Assembly (NCBI RefSeq): GCF_001426885.1
Contig: NZ_LMFP01000003.1
Location: 922,720-986,719 of the forward strand
Length of the DNA: 64,000 nucleotides
Source: Pelomonas sp. Root1444
GTDB lineage: Bacteria > Pseudomonadota > Gammaproteobacteria > Burkholderiales > Burkholderiaceae_C
Direction of reading: 5' to 3'
The notes under the pieces are model-generated. The model was not told where the DNA came from and ran no database searches. It was given only the letters and a program-made list of their open reading frames with translations. Positions 56,104 to 64,000 of this stretch are shown in pieces (position 1 is the first letter of the stretch; each line of letters begins with the position of its first letter). Position numbers and translations under genes: made by a program.

Positions 56104-57950
56104 GGCGTGACCTTGATGGGCAGGTAGCGCGGCGCCTTCATGGCCGCCCCCAGGTGGAAGCTGGTGTGCGGGGGCTGGTTGTAGCCGGCATTCTGAGCGG
56201 CGACCTGCACGCGGTACTGCGGATCGTGCATCAGCGTCACCAGCCGGTGCTCGGTCGGCATGGCCGTGGAGAACACCAGCAGCGCGGTGCTGTCCTCGTT
56301 GCGCCAGACCACCTCCTCGCGCCAGTCGCCGAACAGGTCGGCCGACAACACCGGGTTGCCCTTGGTGCCGTTGTTGGACGCGGCGCCGAAGGTCTTGCCG
56401 TTCAGCAGGTTCTCGAACTTGAAGGCGGCGGGGTTCCACTTGTCGATGGCGACGTGGTCCAGCGATTCGCGCAGCAGGTCGCCGTCCCACCAGATGGCGA
56501 AGTTCATGCGGTTGGGGTGCTGCTCGCTGATGGGCTTGCCACCCGCACTCATCAGGCCGCCGACGGAGCCCCAGCATTCGGCGCCAGGGTAGGCCGGGTC
56601 GATGTCAAAGCAGACGCCGCGGCCCACGTCGGCGTTCTTGCCCGACATGCTCCACAAGATCTTGCCGGTGGCCGCGTCGTGCATCTCCAGGCCTTGCTCG
56701 CCGTAGCAGCGCGGGCTCTCGTGCACCATGAAGACCTGCTGGCCGTCGCGCGCGGGGTCGAAGGCGCTGACGTGCAGCGCGTCGCCATGGCACAGGCCGG
56801 TGCTGTAGAGCGTCTTGCCGGTGCCGGACAGGGTGGCGGCGCCGTAGATGATGTCGTCCAGACCATCGCCATTCACGTCCGCGACCGAGAACCAGTGCGC
56901 GCCCTGCCCCGCCAGCGGCCTGCTCGCTGCATCGCTGTCGCTGTCGAAGATCCAGCGCTGCGTCAGCTTGCCGTCACGCCAGTCCCAGGCGGCGATGACG
57001 GCACGCGTGTAGTAGCCGCGCGAGAACACGGCGCTGGGCCGCTGGCCGTCGAGGTAGGCGACACCGGCCAGGAAGCGGTCGACGCGGTTGCCGTAGCCGT
57101 CGCCCCAGGCGTTCACGTCCCCGCGGGGCGGCGTGTAGTCGGCCGTCGCCATGGCCGCGCCGGTCCGGCCGTTGAAGACGGTCAGGAACTCCGGGCCGGC
57201 GAGCACGTAGCCCGCCTCGTTGCGGTAATCGGCCTTGGCGTCGCCGATCACCTTGCCCTGCCCGTCGACCGTGCCGTCGGCCGTCTTCATCATCACCTCG
57301 GCCTTGCCATCGCCGTCGAGGTCGTAGGCCACGATGTGGGTGTAGTGCGCGCCGGCGCGGATGTTGCGCCCGAGGTCGATGCGCCACAGCCGCGTGCCGT
57401 CCAGTTTGTAGGCGTCCACCAGCGTGTTGCCGGTGTGACCCTTCTGCGAGTTGTCCTTGGCGTTGGTGGGCTGCCACTTGACGACCAGCTCGTACTGGCC
57501 GTCGCCGTCCAGGTCCGCCGGCGCGCCGTCGTTCATCTGGTAGGTGTAGGCCACGCCATCGGGCGTGGTGCCGCCCTCGGGCTTTTGCAGCGGCACGCGC
57601 AGGTAGGGCTGAGGCCACGGCGCCGTACCGGCGGGCGCGGCCTGCTCCCGGCCGTCCAGCACCGCCCGCACCGTGTAGAGGCTGTCGGCGCGGCCTTGCG
57701 GGTCCAGCAGGTGGGTCAGCGCCTGCGGCTCGCGGTTCAGGCGCTTGCCGTCGCGATAGACGTTGAATTGCACGCCGGCCGGCTCGCTGCCGAGCAGCCG
57801 CCAGCTGACGAAGACGCCCGACGGCACTGCCAGCGCGACGGTGCCGCGGTCGAGTTTTTCCATCTGGCGCCCGTCGGCGTGGGCGGCGACAGCGCTGGCC
57901 AGCAGCAGGCTGCAAACCAGGCAGCGGTTGAGCAAGGTCAGTGACGTCAT
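56100..57950 (-). CDS. Rhamnogalacturonan endolyase, PL11
   Basis: 616-residue secreted protein; signal peptide about 1-26. PL11 eight-bladed propeller: DRGTVALAVPSGVFVSWRLLG, NDGAPADLDGDGQYELVVKW, YDLDGDGKAEVMMKTADGT, VADVNGDGLDDIIYGA, with repeated DxDGDG-type calcium loops as in YesW/YesX. It cleaves the RG-I backbone, calcium dependent in known members. First gene of a four-gene set; a terminator of the upstream receptor gene lies only 16 bp before its ATG, and no Shine-Dalgarno is obvious. Confidence 0.93.
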   Translation of the reverse strand: MTSLTLLNRCLVCSLLLASAVAAHADGRQMEKLDRGTVALAVPSGVFVSWRLLGSEPAGVQFNVYRDGKRLNREPQALTHLLDPQGRADSLYTVRAVLDGREQAAPAGTAPWPQPYLRVPLQKPEGGTTPDGVAYTYQMNDGAPADLDGDGQYELVVKWQPTNAKDNSQKGHTGNTLVDAYKLDGTRLWRIDLGRNIRAGAHYTHIVAYDLDGDGKAEVMMKTADGTVDGQGKVIGDAKADYRNEAGYVLAGPEFLTVFNGRTGAAMATADYTPPRGDVNAWGDGYGNRVDRFLAGVAYLDGQRPSAVFSRGYYTRAVIAAWDWRDGKLTQRWIFDSDSDAASRPLAGQGAHWFSVADVNGDGLDDIIYGAATLSGTGKTLYSTGLCHGDALHVSAFDPARDGQQVFMVHESPRCYGEQGLEMHDAATGKILWSMSGKNADVGRGVCFDIDPAYPGAECWGSVGGLMSAGGKPISEQHPNRMNFAIWWDGDLLRESLDHVAIDKWNPAAFKFENLLNGKTFGAASNNGTKGNPVLSADLFGDWREEVVWRNEDSTALLVFSTAMPTEHRLVTLMHDPQYRVQVAAQNAGYNQPPHTSFHLGAAMKAPRYLPIKVTP

Positions 57951-57965
57951 GCAGTACGCGATGCC

Positions 57966-57990
57966 AAAAAAGCGGCCCCTTGCGAGGCCG
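57966..57990 (-). terminator. Intrinsic terminator after the TonB receptor gene
   Basis: On the minus strand CGGCCTC and GGGGCCG pair (one G-T) round a GCAA tetraloop and are followed by C and six T. This is a good intrinsic terminator 53 bp after the receptor stop and 16 bp before the PL11 ATG, so the two genes are either separate units or joined by read-through. Confidence 0.8.
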
Positions 57991-58042
57991 GGCGCCCGGG
58001 GTCAGGCGCAACAGGATGGGCCGCTCCGGCCAGGCCCGGAGA

Positions 58043-61000
58043 TCAGAGCTTGTAGCCCACGGTGATGTAGTAGCGCCGGCCCGACCAGGCGAGCTCGTTG
58101 GGGCGGGCGAGGTCGCCAGCGTAGGTCAGCTCGGCCTGGTTGGTGAGGTTCTTGGCCTCGACGGCGAACGTCAGGTTCTTGGTGGGTTTCCATTGGAACT
58201 TGGCATCCAGGTAGCCGGTCTTGTCGCGGAAATTCGGGTTGCCCGACACGTCGTTGCCACCGGTGTAGTACTTGCCGCGGTGGTGGTAGGCCAGACGGGC
58301 GTTGAACTCGCCGTCGTCGTACCACAGGCCCAGGTTGTAGGCGTCCTTCGACATGCCCGGATAAGGAAGGATCGAACCATCCAGCGGGCTGATCAACTCA
58401 CTGCCCTGTGCATAGCGGAAGGCCATGCGCGTGTAGTTCACGTCCGCGCCGAAGCCGCTGAGCCAGCCGGGCAGGAAGGTGAACGCCGTACGGCCTGCCA
58501 GTTCGACGCCTTGCGTGCGCGCGCCCTCCCCGTTGATGGACGTGCTCACGTCGTACAGGTGGCCGTTGCCGCGGAAGTCGATGCCCCGCAGGATGCCCGT
58601 GCGCACATAGGTGTCGATGTCGGTCCGGAAGACCGCCAGGCTCAGCTGGTTGTTGCGCGTGGGGTAGTACTCCACGCTGATGTCGTACTTCGTCGCGCGG
58701 TAGGGCTTGAGGTCGGGGTTGCCCACCGTGCAGTCGTCGGTGCCGTCGCCGCCGAACGCCGGCAGGCCGCTGTTCTCGGTGCAGGTGATGTTGGGCGTGA
58801 TGAGGTTGATCGCGGGGCGGGCCATGACCTTGGCCCAGCCGGCACGCACCAGCAACTTTTCAGGCAGCACCTGCAGCACCGCGTTCAGGCTGGGCAGCGT
58901 GTCGCTGTAGGTGTTGTCGACGCTGCGGATGACGTTGGAGCGGATGCGGTCGGTGTTGCTGGCGACGCGGATCTGGTCGCGGTCCACACCCACGGACTTC
59001 ACGTTGGTGCGCGTGTAGCGCAGGCCGATGTTGCCGTCCAGCGCCATGCCGAGCAGCTCGGTGCCCCAGTCCAGCCGCACATAGCCGGCCTTGATGCTTT
59101 CCTTGATGTCGAACGCCGGAAGCTGCGGATAGGTCTTGCCGTCGCTGCCGATGGTGTCGTAGAGGTACTTGTAGTTGAAGGCGCTGGTGTCGAACGCGCC
59201 GGAGCTGGCAGCCGCCGCGAAGTTCGGCGCCGCGAAGCTGCTGGGCACGCCGGAGATGTCTTTGTAGCCGCTGAAGAAGGTGCCGGGCGAGCGGCTCATC
59301 AGCGACTTGATGATGTCCTGCATCTTCGCGCCGTTCACATAGGACTGGCGGAAGCCGCTGTTGATGAAGGTCTGCGTGTCGTCCGGGCGTTGCGCGGTAC
59401 CGGTGTAGAGCGGATCGAAGACGATGGTCTGGTTGACGTTGGCGGTGCGCGTCGTGATGTCGACCGCCTCGTCCGTGTTGGCGAGGTCCCCGCCGTTCTG
59501 GACGATGTAGCCGCCGGCGCCGTACTGCCGCGACTTGGACTCGCGCGCCTGCGCACCCCACCACAGACTCTGGAAGAAGCTGTGGTCGAAGTTGTACTGG
59601 AAGTCCAGCTTGCCGCCCCGCTCCTTGTTGAACGTGGCGGAGGGCCGGTATTGCAACTGCGCCTGCACGTAGGAGCTGGCATCGTCGGGGCTGTAGCCGC
59701 TCGGGAAGGTGAAGTGCGGCAGGTGTGCGCCATCCAGCTTCACAACCAGGCCCGGCGCGTTCTGCGTCAGGACGATGTTGTTGCTCTGGCTGAGGTAGTC
59801 CGACTTGGCGTCGTTCAGCAGACCCTCGATGCGCCACTCGTTGTTCTTGAACTTGAAGCCGGCGCTGGTGTACTCCGACTTGATGTCCAGCGCGAAATCA
59901 CGCGCCGAGGTGCTGAAGGCGCCCTGGCCACCTCGTCCCGCGACGTTCAGGCAGTTGCCGACGGTGTACTGTGTGACGTGGTGGTCTTCGACCACCATGC
60001 CTGCCGGCGTCGCGGTGGCGGCCACGTCGGTGCAGGTGCCCGCCGTGGCCACGGTGCCGTTGGCGGCATAGACCGGCGCCTTGTTTGGCGTGGCAAGGCG
60101 GTTGATGGCCGTGAAGTCCGTGCCGTAGTTGATGTCGTTGAGCCGCTGCTTCTGGTCGTTCGCCTGGTAGCTGACGTAGGCATCCAGCGCGTCGCTGAAC
60201 TTGTACTGCGCCGTCACCTCCGCCGAGCTGCGCTTGTGGTCGCGCGTCCAGATGCCGTAGCGGGCGATGCGCGGCGCGTAGTCGAACCACTGCCGCTGGC
60301 AGTCCGCTTTGTCGGCCGCCGCGGTCAAGGCGTTGCAACCCAGGACGGTCGACACGGCTGCAGCGGTCGGGTTCACGCTGGTGAGGGTCTTGTCCGCCGA
60401 CATGTCCCAGTCGCGCAGGAAGGTCCAGGAGGTGTTGCGCGAGAAGTCGCCACGGGTATAGATCTTGTCGTAGACCAGGTTGGCCATCAGACCCAGGCGA
60501 CCGTCGAGGAACTTGTCGGCCAGCAGCAGCGTGGCGCGCGGCTGCACGCCGCCACGCAGGCTGCCCTGCTCGCCGGACAGCGAACCGGCCACAGTGCGCT
60601 TGGTGAAGTCCAGCGGCTTGCGGGTGGTGATGCGCACCGTGCCGCCGATGCCGCCTTCGGTCAGGTCGGCCGTCGAGCCCTTGACCACGTCGATGGACGC
60701 GATCAACTCGGAAGCCAGCTCGCGCAGCTCGGCGCCGCGGCCGGCCGTGCCGCTGGTGCCCAGCACCGACATGCCGTTGATCTCGACCCGGTTCAGGTCG
60801 GGCTCGACACCACGGATGGACACCTGCGAGCCTTCGCCAAACTCGCGCGACAGCTGCACGCCGGTGATGCGCGACAGTGCCTCGCCGACGTTCTTGTCGG
60901 GGAACTGGTCGATGTCTTCCGCCACGATGCTGTCGGTGACGGTGGAAGCATTGCGCTTGCGGTCGATGGCGCTCTGGATGGAGCGGCGGATGCCTGTGAC

Positions 61001-61198
61001 GACGACGGTTTCGAGCTGGTTGCCCTTGTCTGCGGGTTTGGCGGCAGGTGCGGAAGCGGCGTTCGCAGGTGCCGATGCGGCGGCCGCTGGTGCGGCGGCC
61101 TGCTGGGCCTGGACCTGGCTGGCCAGCGCGGCCGAGACGGCCAGGGCCAGCGGGCTCCAACGTGAAACCGGCGCGCGGCCGCGATTCGTTTTCAGCAT
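58043..61198 (-). CDS. TonB-dependent outer membrane receptor
   Basis: 1,051-residue outer membrane receptor. Signal peptide to about residue 32 (ASQVQA), an Ala-rich linker, the TonB box (ETVVVTG), plug domain (about 75-195: DQFPDKNVGEALSRITGVQL, VSIRGVEPDLNRVEING) and a 22-strand barrel ending in YYITVGYKL with the usual aromatic near the end. The length fits the IroN/CirA-like carbohydrate-receptor group. The ATG at 61198 has GGAG about 9 bases upstream; the open frame continues into non-coding leader. It is the only outer-membrane importer in the window, so probably takes up RG-I or oligogalacturonide fragments. No SusD is adjacent. Confidence 0.93.
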   Translation of the reverse strand: MLKTNRGRAPVSRWSPLALAVSAALASQVQAQQAAAPAAAASAPANAASAPAAKPADKGNQLETVVVTGIRRSIQSAIDRKRNASTVTDSIVAEDIDQFPDKNVGEALSRITGVQLSREFGEGSQVSIRGVEPDLNRVEINGMSVLGTSGTAGRGAELRELASELIASIDVVKGSTADLTEGGIGGTVRITTRKPLDFTKRTVAGSLSGEQGSLRGGVQPRATLLLADKFLDGRLGLMANLVYDKIYTRGDFSRNTSWTFLRDWDMSADKTLTSVNPTAAAVSTVLGCNALTAAADKADCQRQWFDYAPRIARYGIWTRDHKRSSAEVTAQYKFSDALDAYVSYQANDQKQRLNDINYGTDFTAINRLATPNKAPVYAANGTVATAGTCTDVAATATPAGMVVEDHHVTQYTVGNCLNVAGRGGQGAFSTSARDFALDIKSEYTSAGFKFKNNEWRIEGLLNDAKSDYLSQSNNIVLTQNAPGLVVKLDGAHLPHFTFPSGYSPDDASSYVQAQLQYRPSATFNKERGGKLDFQYNFDHSFFQSLWWGAQARESKSRQYGAGGYIVQNGGDLANTDEAVDITTRTANVNQTIVFDPLYTGTAQRPDDTQTFINSGFRQSYVNGAKMQDIIKSLMSRSPGTFFSGYKDISGVPSSFAAPNFAAAASSGAFDTSAFNYKYLYDTIGSDGKTYPQLPAFDIKESIKAGYVRLDWGTELLGMALDGNIGLRYTRTNVKSVGVDRDQIRVASNTDRIRSNVIRSVDNTYSDTLPSLNAVLQVLPEKLLVRAGWAKVMARPAINLITPNITCTENSGLPAFGGDGTDDCTVGNPDLKPYRATKYDISVEYYPTRNNQLSLAVFRTDIDTYVRTGILRGIDFRGNGHLYDVSTSINGEGARTQGVELAGRTAFTFLPGWLSGFGADVNYTRMAFRYAQGSELISPLDGSILPYPGMSKDAYNLGLWYDDGEFNARLAYHHRGKYYTGGNDVSGNPNFRDKTGYLDAKFQWKPTKNLTFAVEAKNLTNQAELTYAGDLARPNELAWSGRRYYITVGYKL

Positions 61199-61521
61199 TT
61201 CGTCAATCTCCAGGAATATCAAGCGCTGGAGCACGCAAAGGTGCTCTTTCTGTATGCCCCAGCTCAGTCTAGGAGGCTGATTACTGGCTGTCTCCACCGC
61301 GCAGGAAAGAATCACGGCGGTGATTGCTTGAGTTGGCAGAAACCCTTAGCCAGCAATATGCGCGGCGCCAAGCGCCGCGCGATCGCAATGGCGACGCGGC
61401 ACAGCGGCCGCCCTCCCCTCCGCACGGCGGCGGCGCCTTGGCGAATATTGAATATCGGCTTGCAAGAACTTCCGAATATTCAAATTTGCATTTCGAGTTT
61501 CACTTTGGAGCGGCTGAAATA
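61199..61521. promoter_or_regulatory. Leader region of the TonB receptor gene
   Basis: 323 bp without a gene between the PL22-like gene and the receptor gene. Two structures are visible. At 61360-61380 GCGCGGCG and CGCCGCGC form an 8-bp stem with a 5-base loop. At 61443-61483 an AT-rich stretch holds TTGAATATCGG and CCGAATATTCAA as a near-perfect inverted repeat about 13 bp apart, unusual in this GC-rich DNA. A regulated promoter is likely; -35/-10 were not assigned. Confidence 0.5.
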
Positions 61522-62880
61522 TCAGCGCTTGCGTGCCAACCAATCCTGCGGCACCGGCACCACGCAGATATTCATCTCGCGCCCGTCGGCCGACAGCAGC
61601 GCCGACTGGATCTGGATCTTCTTGCCGTCGGGGCTGAAGGTGGGGTGCGGGTGGTCCCGCGCCGTCGTCTTGTGGCCGGCGCTGAGCAGGATCATTTCGC
61701 GGGTGCGGCGGTCAATCAGGTACAGACCGCGCTCGAAATCGTCGCCGACGGCGAAGCGACCGTCATAGGAGCCATGCACATGCCACAGGCCGCTGCCCTT
61801 GGGCGTCTGGCCGGCAATCGTCATCTCGCGCGTGCGCAGGTTGACGATGGCCAAGCCTGTGGGCTTCTCGCGCGTGCCGGTGTTGCCCCAGCCGTCTTCC
61901 TGACCGGGATTGGCGCCCTCGACGGCCGTGCCCGCCGGCCGGTTGGGGTCGACGACACCCGGGACGGGGCGGTGGCCCATGATGGCCAGTGCCACCTCGT
62001 CCTTGCCGATGAAGGCTTCGTGCGTGACCCACTCGTAAGGCGCCTCCGGGTAGAGCGGGCGCAGGCCCGTGCCGTCGCCCTTGACCGTCCAGGTCCGCTG
62101 CGGCGACTTGCCGCCGGTCTCCCAGCTGAACACCAGTTCGCCCGGGTTCCAGCTGTTGCTCTGGATGTGGCCGATCTGGAAAGGTACGGACACGACATGC
62201 TTGATCTCGCCCGTCTGCACGTTGATCTTGCCGATGGCGTGCGGCCCCGCGCCCATGCCGCGCGGGCCGAAGGGCGGTTCGATCTTGGTGCCGGCCGGCA
62301 GCCGGGCTCCCGCGTAAGCCTTGCCCTGGATGCGGAAGTAGAACCACTGGCCGTCGGCGTCCAGCGCGTTGTCGCCATAGGCCTCCAGCTCCGCCGGCAG
62401 CGTGGCGAAGACGCGCTGGTAGGCACTGACCGGCTTCATGGCGCCGGTCGCGCTGTCGGCGAACACGCGGTCCAGGTCCACCTCAACGGCCTGCCGGACC
62501 TTGTCGTTGCCTGCACCGCCCGGCTCCTTGCGCAGGAAGTAGAGCTTGTTGCCACCCGACTGCGCGAGGTTGAGCATGCCCTCGTAGCCGCCCTCTGTGA
62601 CCTGCACCAGGTCGCCCGTCGTCTCGTTGACGGCGATGGCCTCGCCCTTGACGCGGTTGGAGCGGAACACCAGCCACTGGCCGTCGGCCGTCCACTGCGG
62701 GTGGCTGGGGTAGATCTTGGCGTCGCCGCGCGGCTGCGTCGTCAGGAAGGTCAGCGGCGTGCCGGTCACCGGGTCGGGCACGACGCGCTTCTCGGAGGGA
62801 AAGCGCTGGCCGATCTGGGCCCACGCGGGTGCCAGGGCCAGCACGAGGCTCAACAACAGGGAGGTCTTGCGCAACGACAT
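61522..62880 (-). CDS. Oligogalacturonate lyase-like protein, PL22 type
   Basis: 452-residue protein with a signal peptide (about 1-22, PAWA), a seven-bladed TolB-like propeller. PL22 features: QIGQRFPSEKRVVPDPVTG near the start, FQIGHIQSNSWNPGELVFSWE, WHVHGSYDGRFAVGDD and DHPHPTFSPDGKKIQIQS, with the His residues expected to bind manganese. Known PL22 enzymes are cytoplasmic and split digalacturonates; this one is exported, so it probably works in the periplasm, on galacturonan or possibly RG-I ends. The upstream 131 bp is shared with the divergent esterase gene. Confidence 0.85.
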   Translation of the reverse strand: MSLRKTSLLLSLVLALAPAWAQIGQRFPSEKRVVPDPVTGTPLTFLTTQPRGDAKIYPSHPQWTADGQWLVFRSNRVKGEAIAVNETTGDLVQVTEGGYEGMLNLAQSGGNKLYFLRKEPGGAGNDKVRQAVEVDLDRVFADSATGAMKPVSAYQRVFATLPAELEAYGDNALDADGQWFYFRIQGKAYAGARLPAGTKIEPPFGPRGMGAGPHAIGKINVQTGEIKHVVSVPFQIGHIQSNSWNPGELVFSWETGGKSPQRTWTVKGDGTGLRPLYPEAPYEWVTHEAFIGKDEVALAIMGHRPVPGVVDPNRPAGTAVEGANPGQEDGWGNTGTREKPTGLAIVNLRTREMTIAGQTPKGSGLWHVHGSYDGRFAVGDDFERGLYLIDRRTREMILLSAGHKTTARDHPHPTFSPDGKKIQIQSALLSADGREMNICVVPVPQDWLARKR

Positions 62881-63011
62881 GGATGGGGCTCCGTTTGAGT
62901 CGCCGGACTCTAGGCCGCGCTCTGTTGCGCGATGTTGCTGGCCACGAATCGCTCAAGAACTTGCGCCGTCGCCGCCAGCCGAGGCGGCAAAGCGCTCCTA
63001 GCATCCGCGCC

Positions 63012-64000
63012 ATGAATGCCCTGACCACCCGCCGCGCCGCCGCCTTGCTGCTCGCCCTGTCGCTGCTCCCAGCCCATGCGCAGGAGTTCACCGCCACCAC
63101 CGACCCGGCGCGCGCCCAGATCACGCTGCCCGAGCCCGCCAAGCCCGATCTGCCCTCGCTGATCCTCATCGGTGACTCCACCGTGCGCAACGGCCGGGAC
63201 GACGGCCAGGGCAAGGGCGCCGAAGGCCAGTGGGGCTGGGGCAACCCGATCGCCGCCTACCTCGACCTCAACAAGATCAACGTCGTCAACCGCGCCGTCG
63301 GCGGATTGAGCAGCCGCACCTACCGCAGCAGCGGCCATTGGGAGCGCACCAAGCCCTTCATCAAGAAGGGCGACTGGGTCGTCATGCAGTTCGGCCACAA
63401 CGATGCCAGCCCGGTGAACGACAACAGCCGCGCCCGCGGCGTGCTGCGCGGCACCGGGCCCGAGAAGGAAGACATCAACAACTTGCTGACCGGCAAGCCC
63501 GAGACGGTCTACACCTACGGCGCCTACCTGCGCGGCTACATCGCCGAGATCCGCGCGGCCGGCGCCACGCCCGTGGTCTGCTCGCCGGTGATCCGCAAGC
63601 GCTGGGAGGCCGACGGCGTGAAGGTCATGCGCGCCGGCGGCAACTTCGCGGCCTGGGCCGCCGAAGTCGCCAAGCAGGAGAACGTGGCCTTCATCGACCT
63701 CAACGAATGGGGCGCGCTGCGCTACGAGGCGCTGGGCAAGGAGGCGGTCGAGAAGTTCTTCCCGGCGGACATGCCGCAGGAGACGGTGCACACCAACTGG
63801 CTCGGCGCGGCGATCAACGCCCAGCTCGTCATCGCCGGCCTGATCCAGAACAAGGTGCTGCCCGACGCCGTCTACACGCGCCGCTTCGCGCCCGATGGCT
63901 CCGACGAGCGGCCCGTGGTCGACGCCCGCAAGGTCAAGGTCGAAGCACCCCGCGACCCCAAGCTGCCCAGCCTCGTGCTGATCGGCGACTCCACCGTGCG
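63012..64000 (+). CDS. Tandem-domain rhamnogalacturonan acetylesterase, SGNH/CE12, 3' end outside window
   Basis: The frame runs from the ATG at 63012 to the right edge without a stop, at least 329 residues. Signal peptide about 1-23 (LLPAHA). A complete SGNH domain (about 47-290) has block I LILIGDSTVRNG, AVGGLSSRT, QFGHND and, near the end, ETVHTNWLGA carrying the His. About 30 residues later the last bases encode DPKLPSLVLIGDSTVR, a second block I, so a second esterase domain begins. Single-domain CE12 proteins are about 230-420 residues; a duplicated one is unusual. Divergent from the PL22-like gene by 131 bp. Confidence 0.85.
   Translation, partial: MNALTTRRAAALLLALSLLPAHAQEFTATTDPARAQITLPEPAKPDLPSLILIGDSTVRNGRDDGQGKGAEGQWGWGNPIAAYLDLNKINVVNRAVGGLSSRTYRSSGHWERTKPFIKKGDWVVMQFGHNDASPVNDNSRARGVLRGTGPEKEDINNLLTGKPETVYTYGAYLRGYIAEIRAAGATPVVCSPVIRKRWEADGVKVMRAGGNFAAWAAEVAKQENVAFIDLNEWGALRYEALGKEAVEKFFPADMPQETVHTNWLGAAINAQLVIAGLIQNKVLPDAVYTRRFAPDGSDERPVVDARKVKVEAPRDPKLPSLVLIGDSTV

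Noticed and set aside
62945-62960. CGCTCA between the PL22-like gene and the esterase gene as a RhaR site
   Set aside because: Only a single six-base half-site without a partner; expected by chance.

Overview
The window is about 64 kb of GC-rich DNA with no rRNA or tRNA genes seen. Gene content and order point to a betaproteobacterium of the order Burkholderiales, probably near Roseateles, Mitsuaria or Rubrivivax (inferred, not searched). The supporting traits are a lysine/alanine-rich histone-like protein, nrdA-nrdB behind tandem NrdR boxes, a ccsA-like/PP0621/pilS/pilR operon divergent from ffh, ftsY, and a PEP-CTERM protein.

Region 1 (1-12.8 kb) is housekeeping: a partial histone-like gene, nrdB and nrdA (class Ia ribonucleotide reductase), the PilS-PilR two-component system with two small upstream genes, ffh, a DUF2726 gene and ftsY.

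Region 2 (12.9-64 kb, running off the right edge) is one very large pectin utilisation locus centred on rhamnogalacturonan I (RG-I). It carries backbone lyases (PL4, PL11, PL26-like, PL22-like, PL1), a GH105 unsaturated uronyl hydrolase, a divergent GH28, side-chain enzymes (a GH43-GH35 fusion, GH51, two GH2, three GH43-type propellers, GH115, a GH140-like protein), esterases (two CE12-type, one CE8, one alpha/beta hydrolase), one TonB-dependent receptor and one GPH-family sugar symporter. In the middle (29.2-37.1 kb) is a complete phosphorylative L-rhamnose pathway: mutarotase, isomerase, kinase, and an aldolase fused to a dehydrogenase, with a DeoR-family regulator.

A plausible flow is as follows. 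Surface and periplasmic lyases, esterases and glycosidases cut RG-I. Oligomers cross the outer membrane by the TonB receptor and the inner membrane by the GPH symporter. Cytoplasmic GH105 and perhaps GH28 release the last rhamnose and (unsaturated) galacturonate, and the rha genes convert rhamnose to central metabolites. No SusD partner and no galacturonate pathway are seen here. Most genes in each block overlap by ATGA or TGATG, so they are probably translationally coupled operons.

The points most worth a second look are: an array of CGCTCA half-sites and a 24-bp perfect palindrome in the rhaR-rhaD interval whose half-site recurs before the PL4 gene; the GH43-GH35 fusion; a GH2 enzyme with GNR where GNE is expected; a GH28 lacking the usual His and RIK motif; an unrecognised gene inside the pectin operon; a tandem-domain esterase at the right edge; and a ~230-bp double-arm palindromic element in front of the transporter gene.
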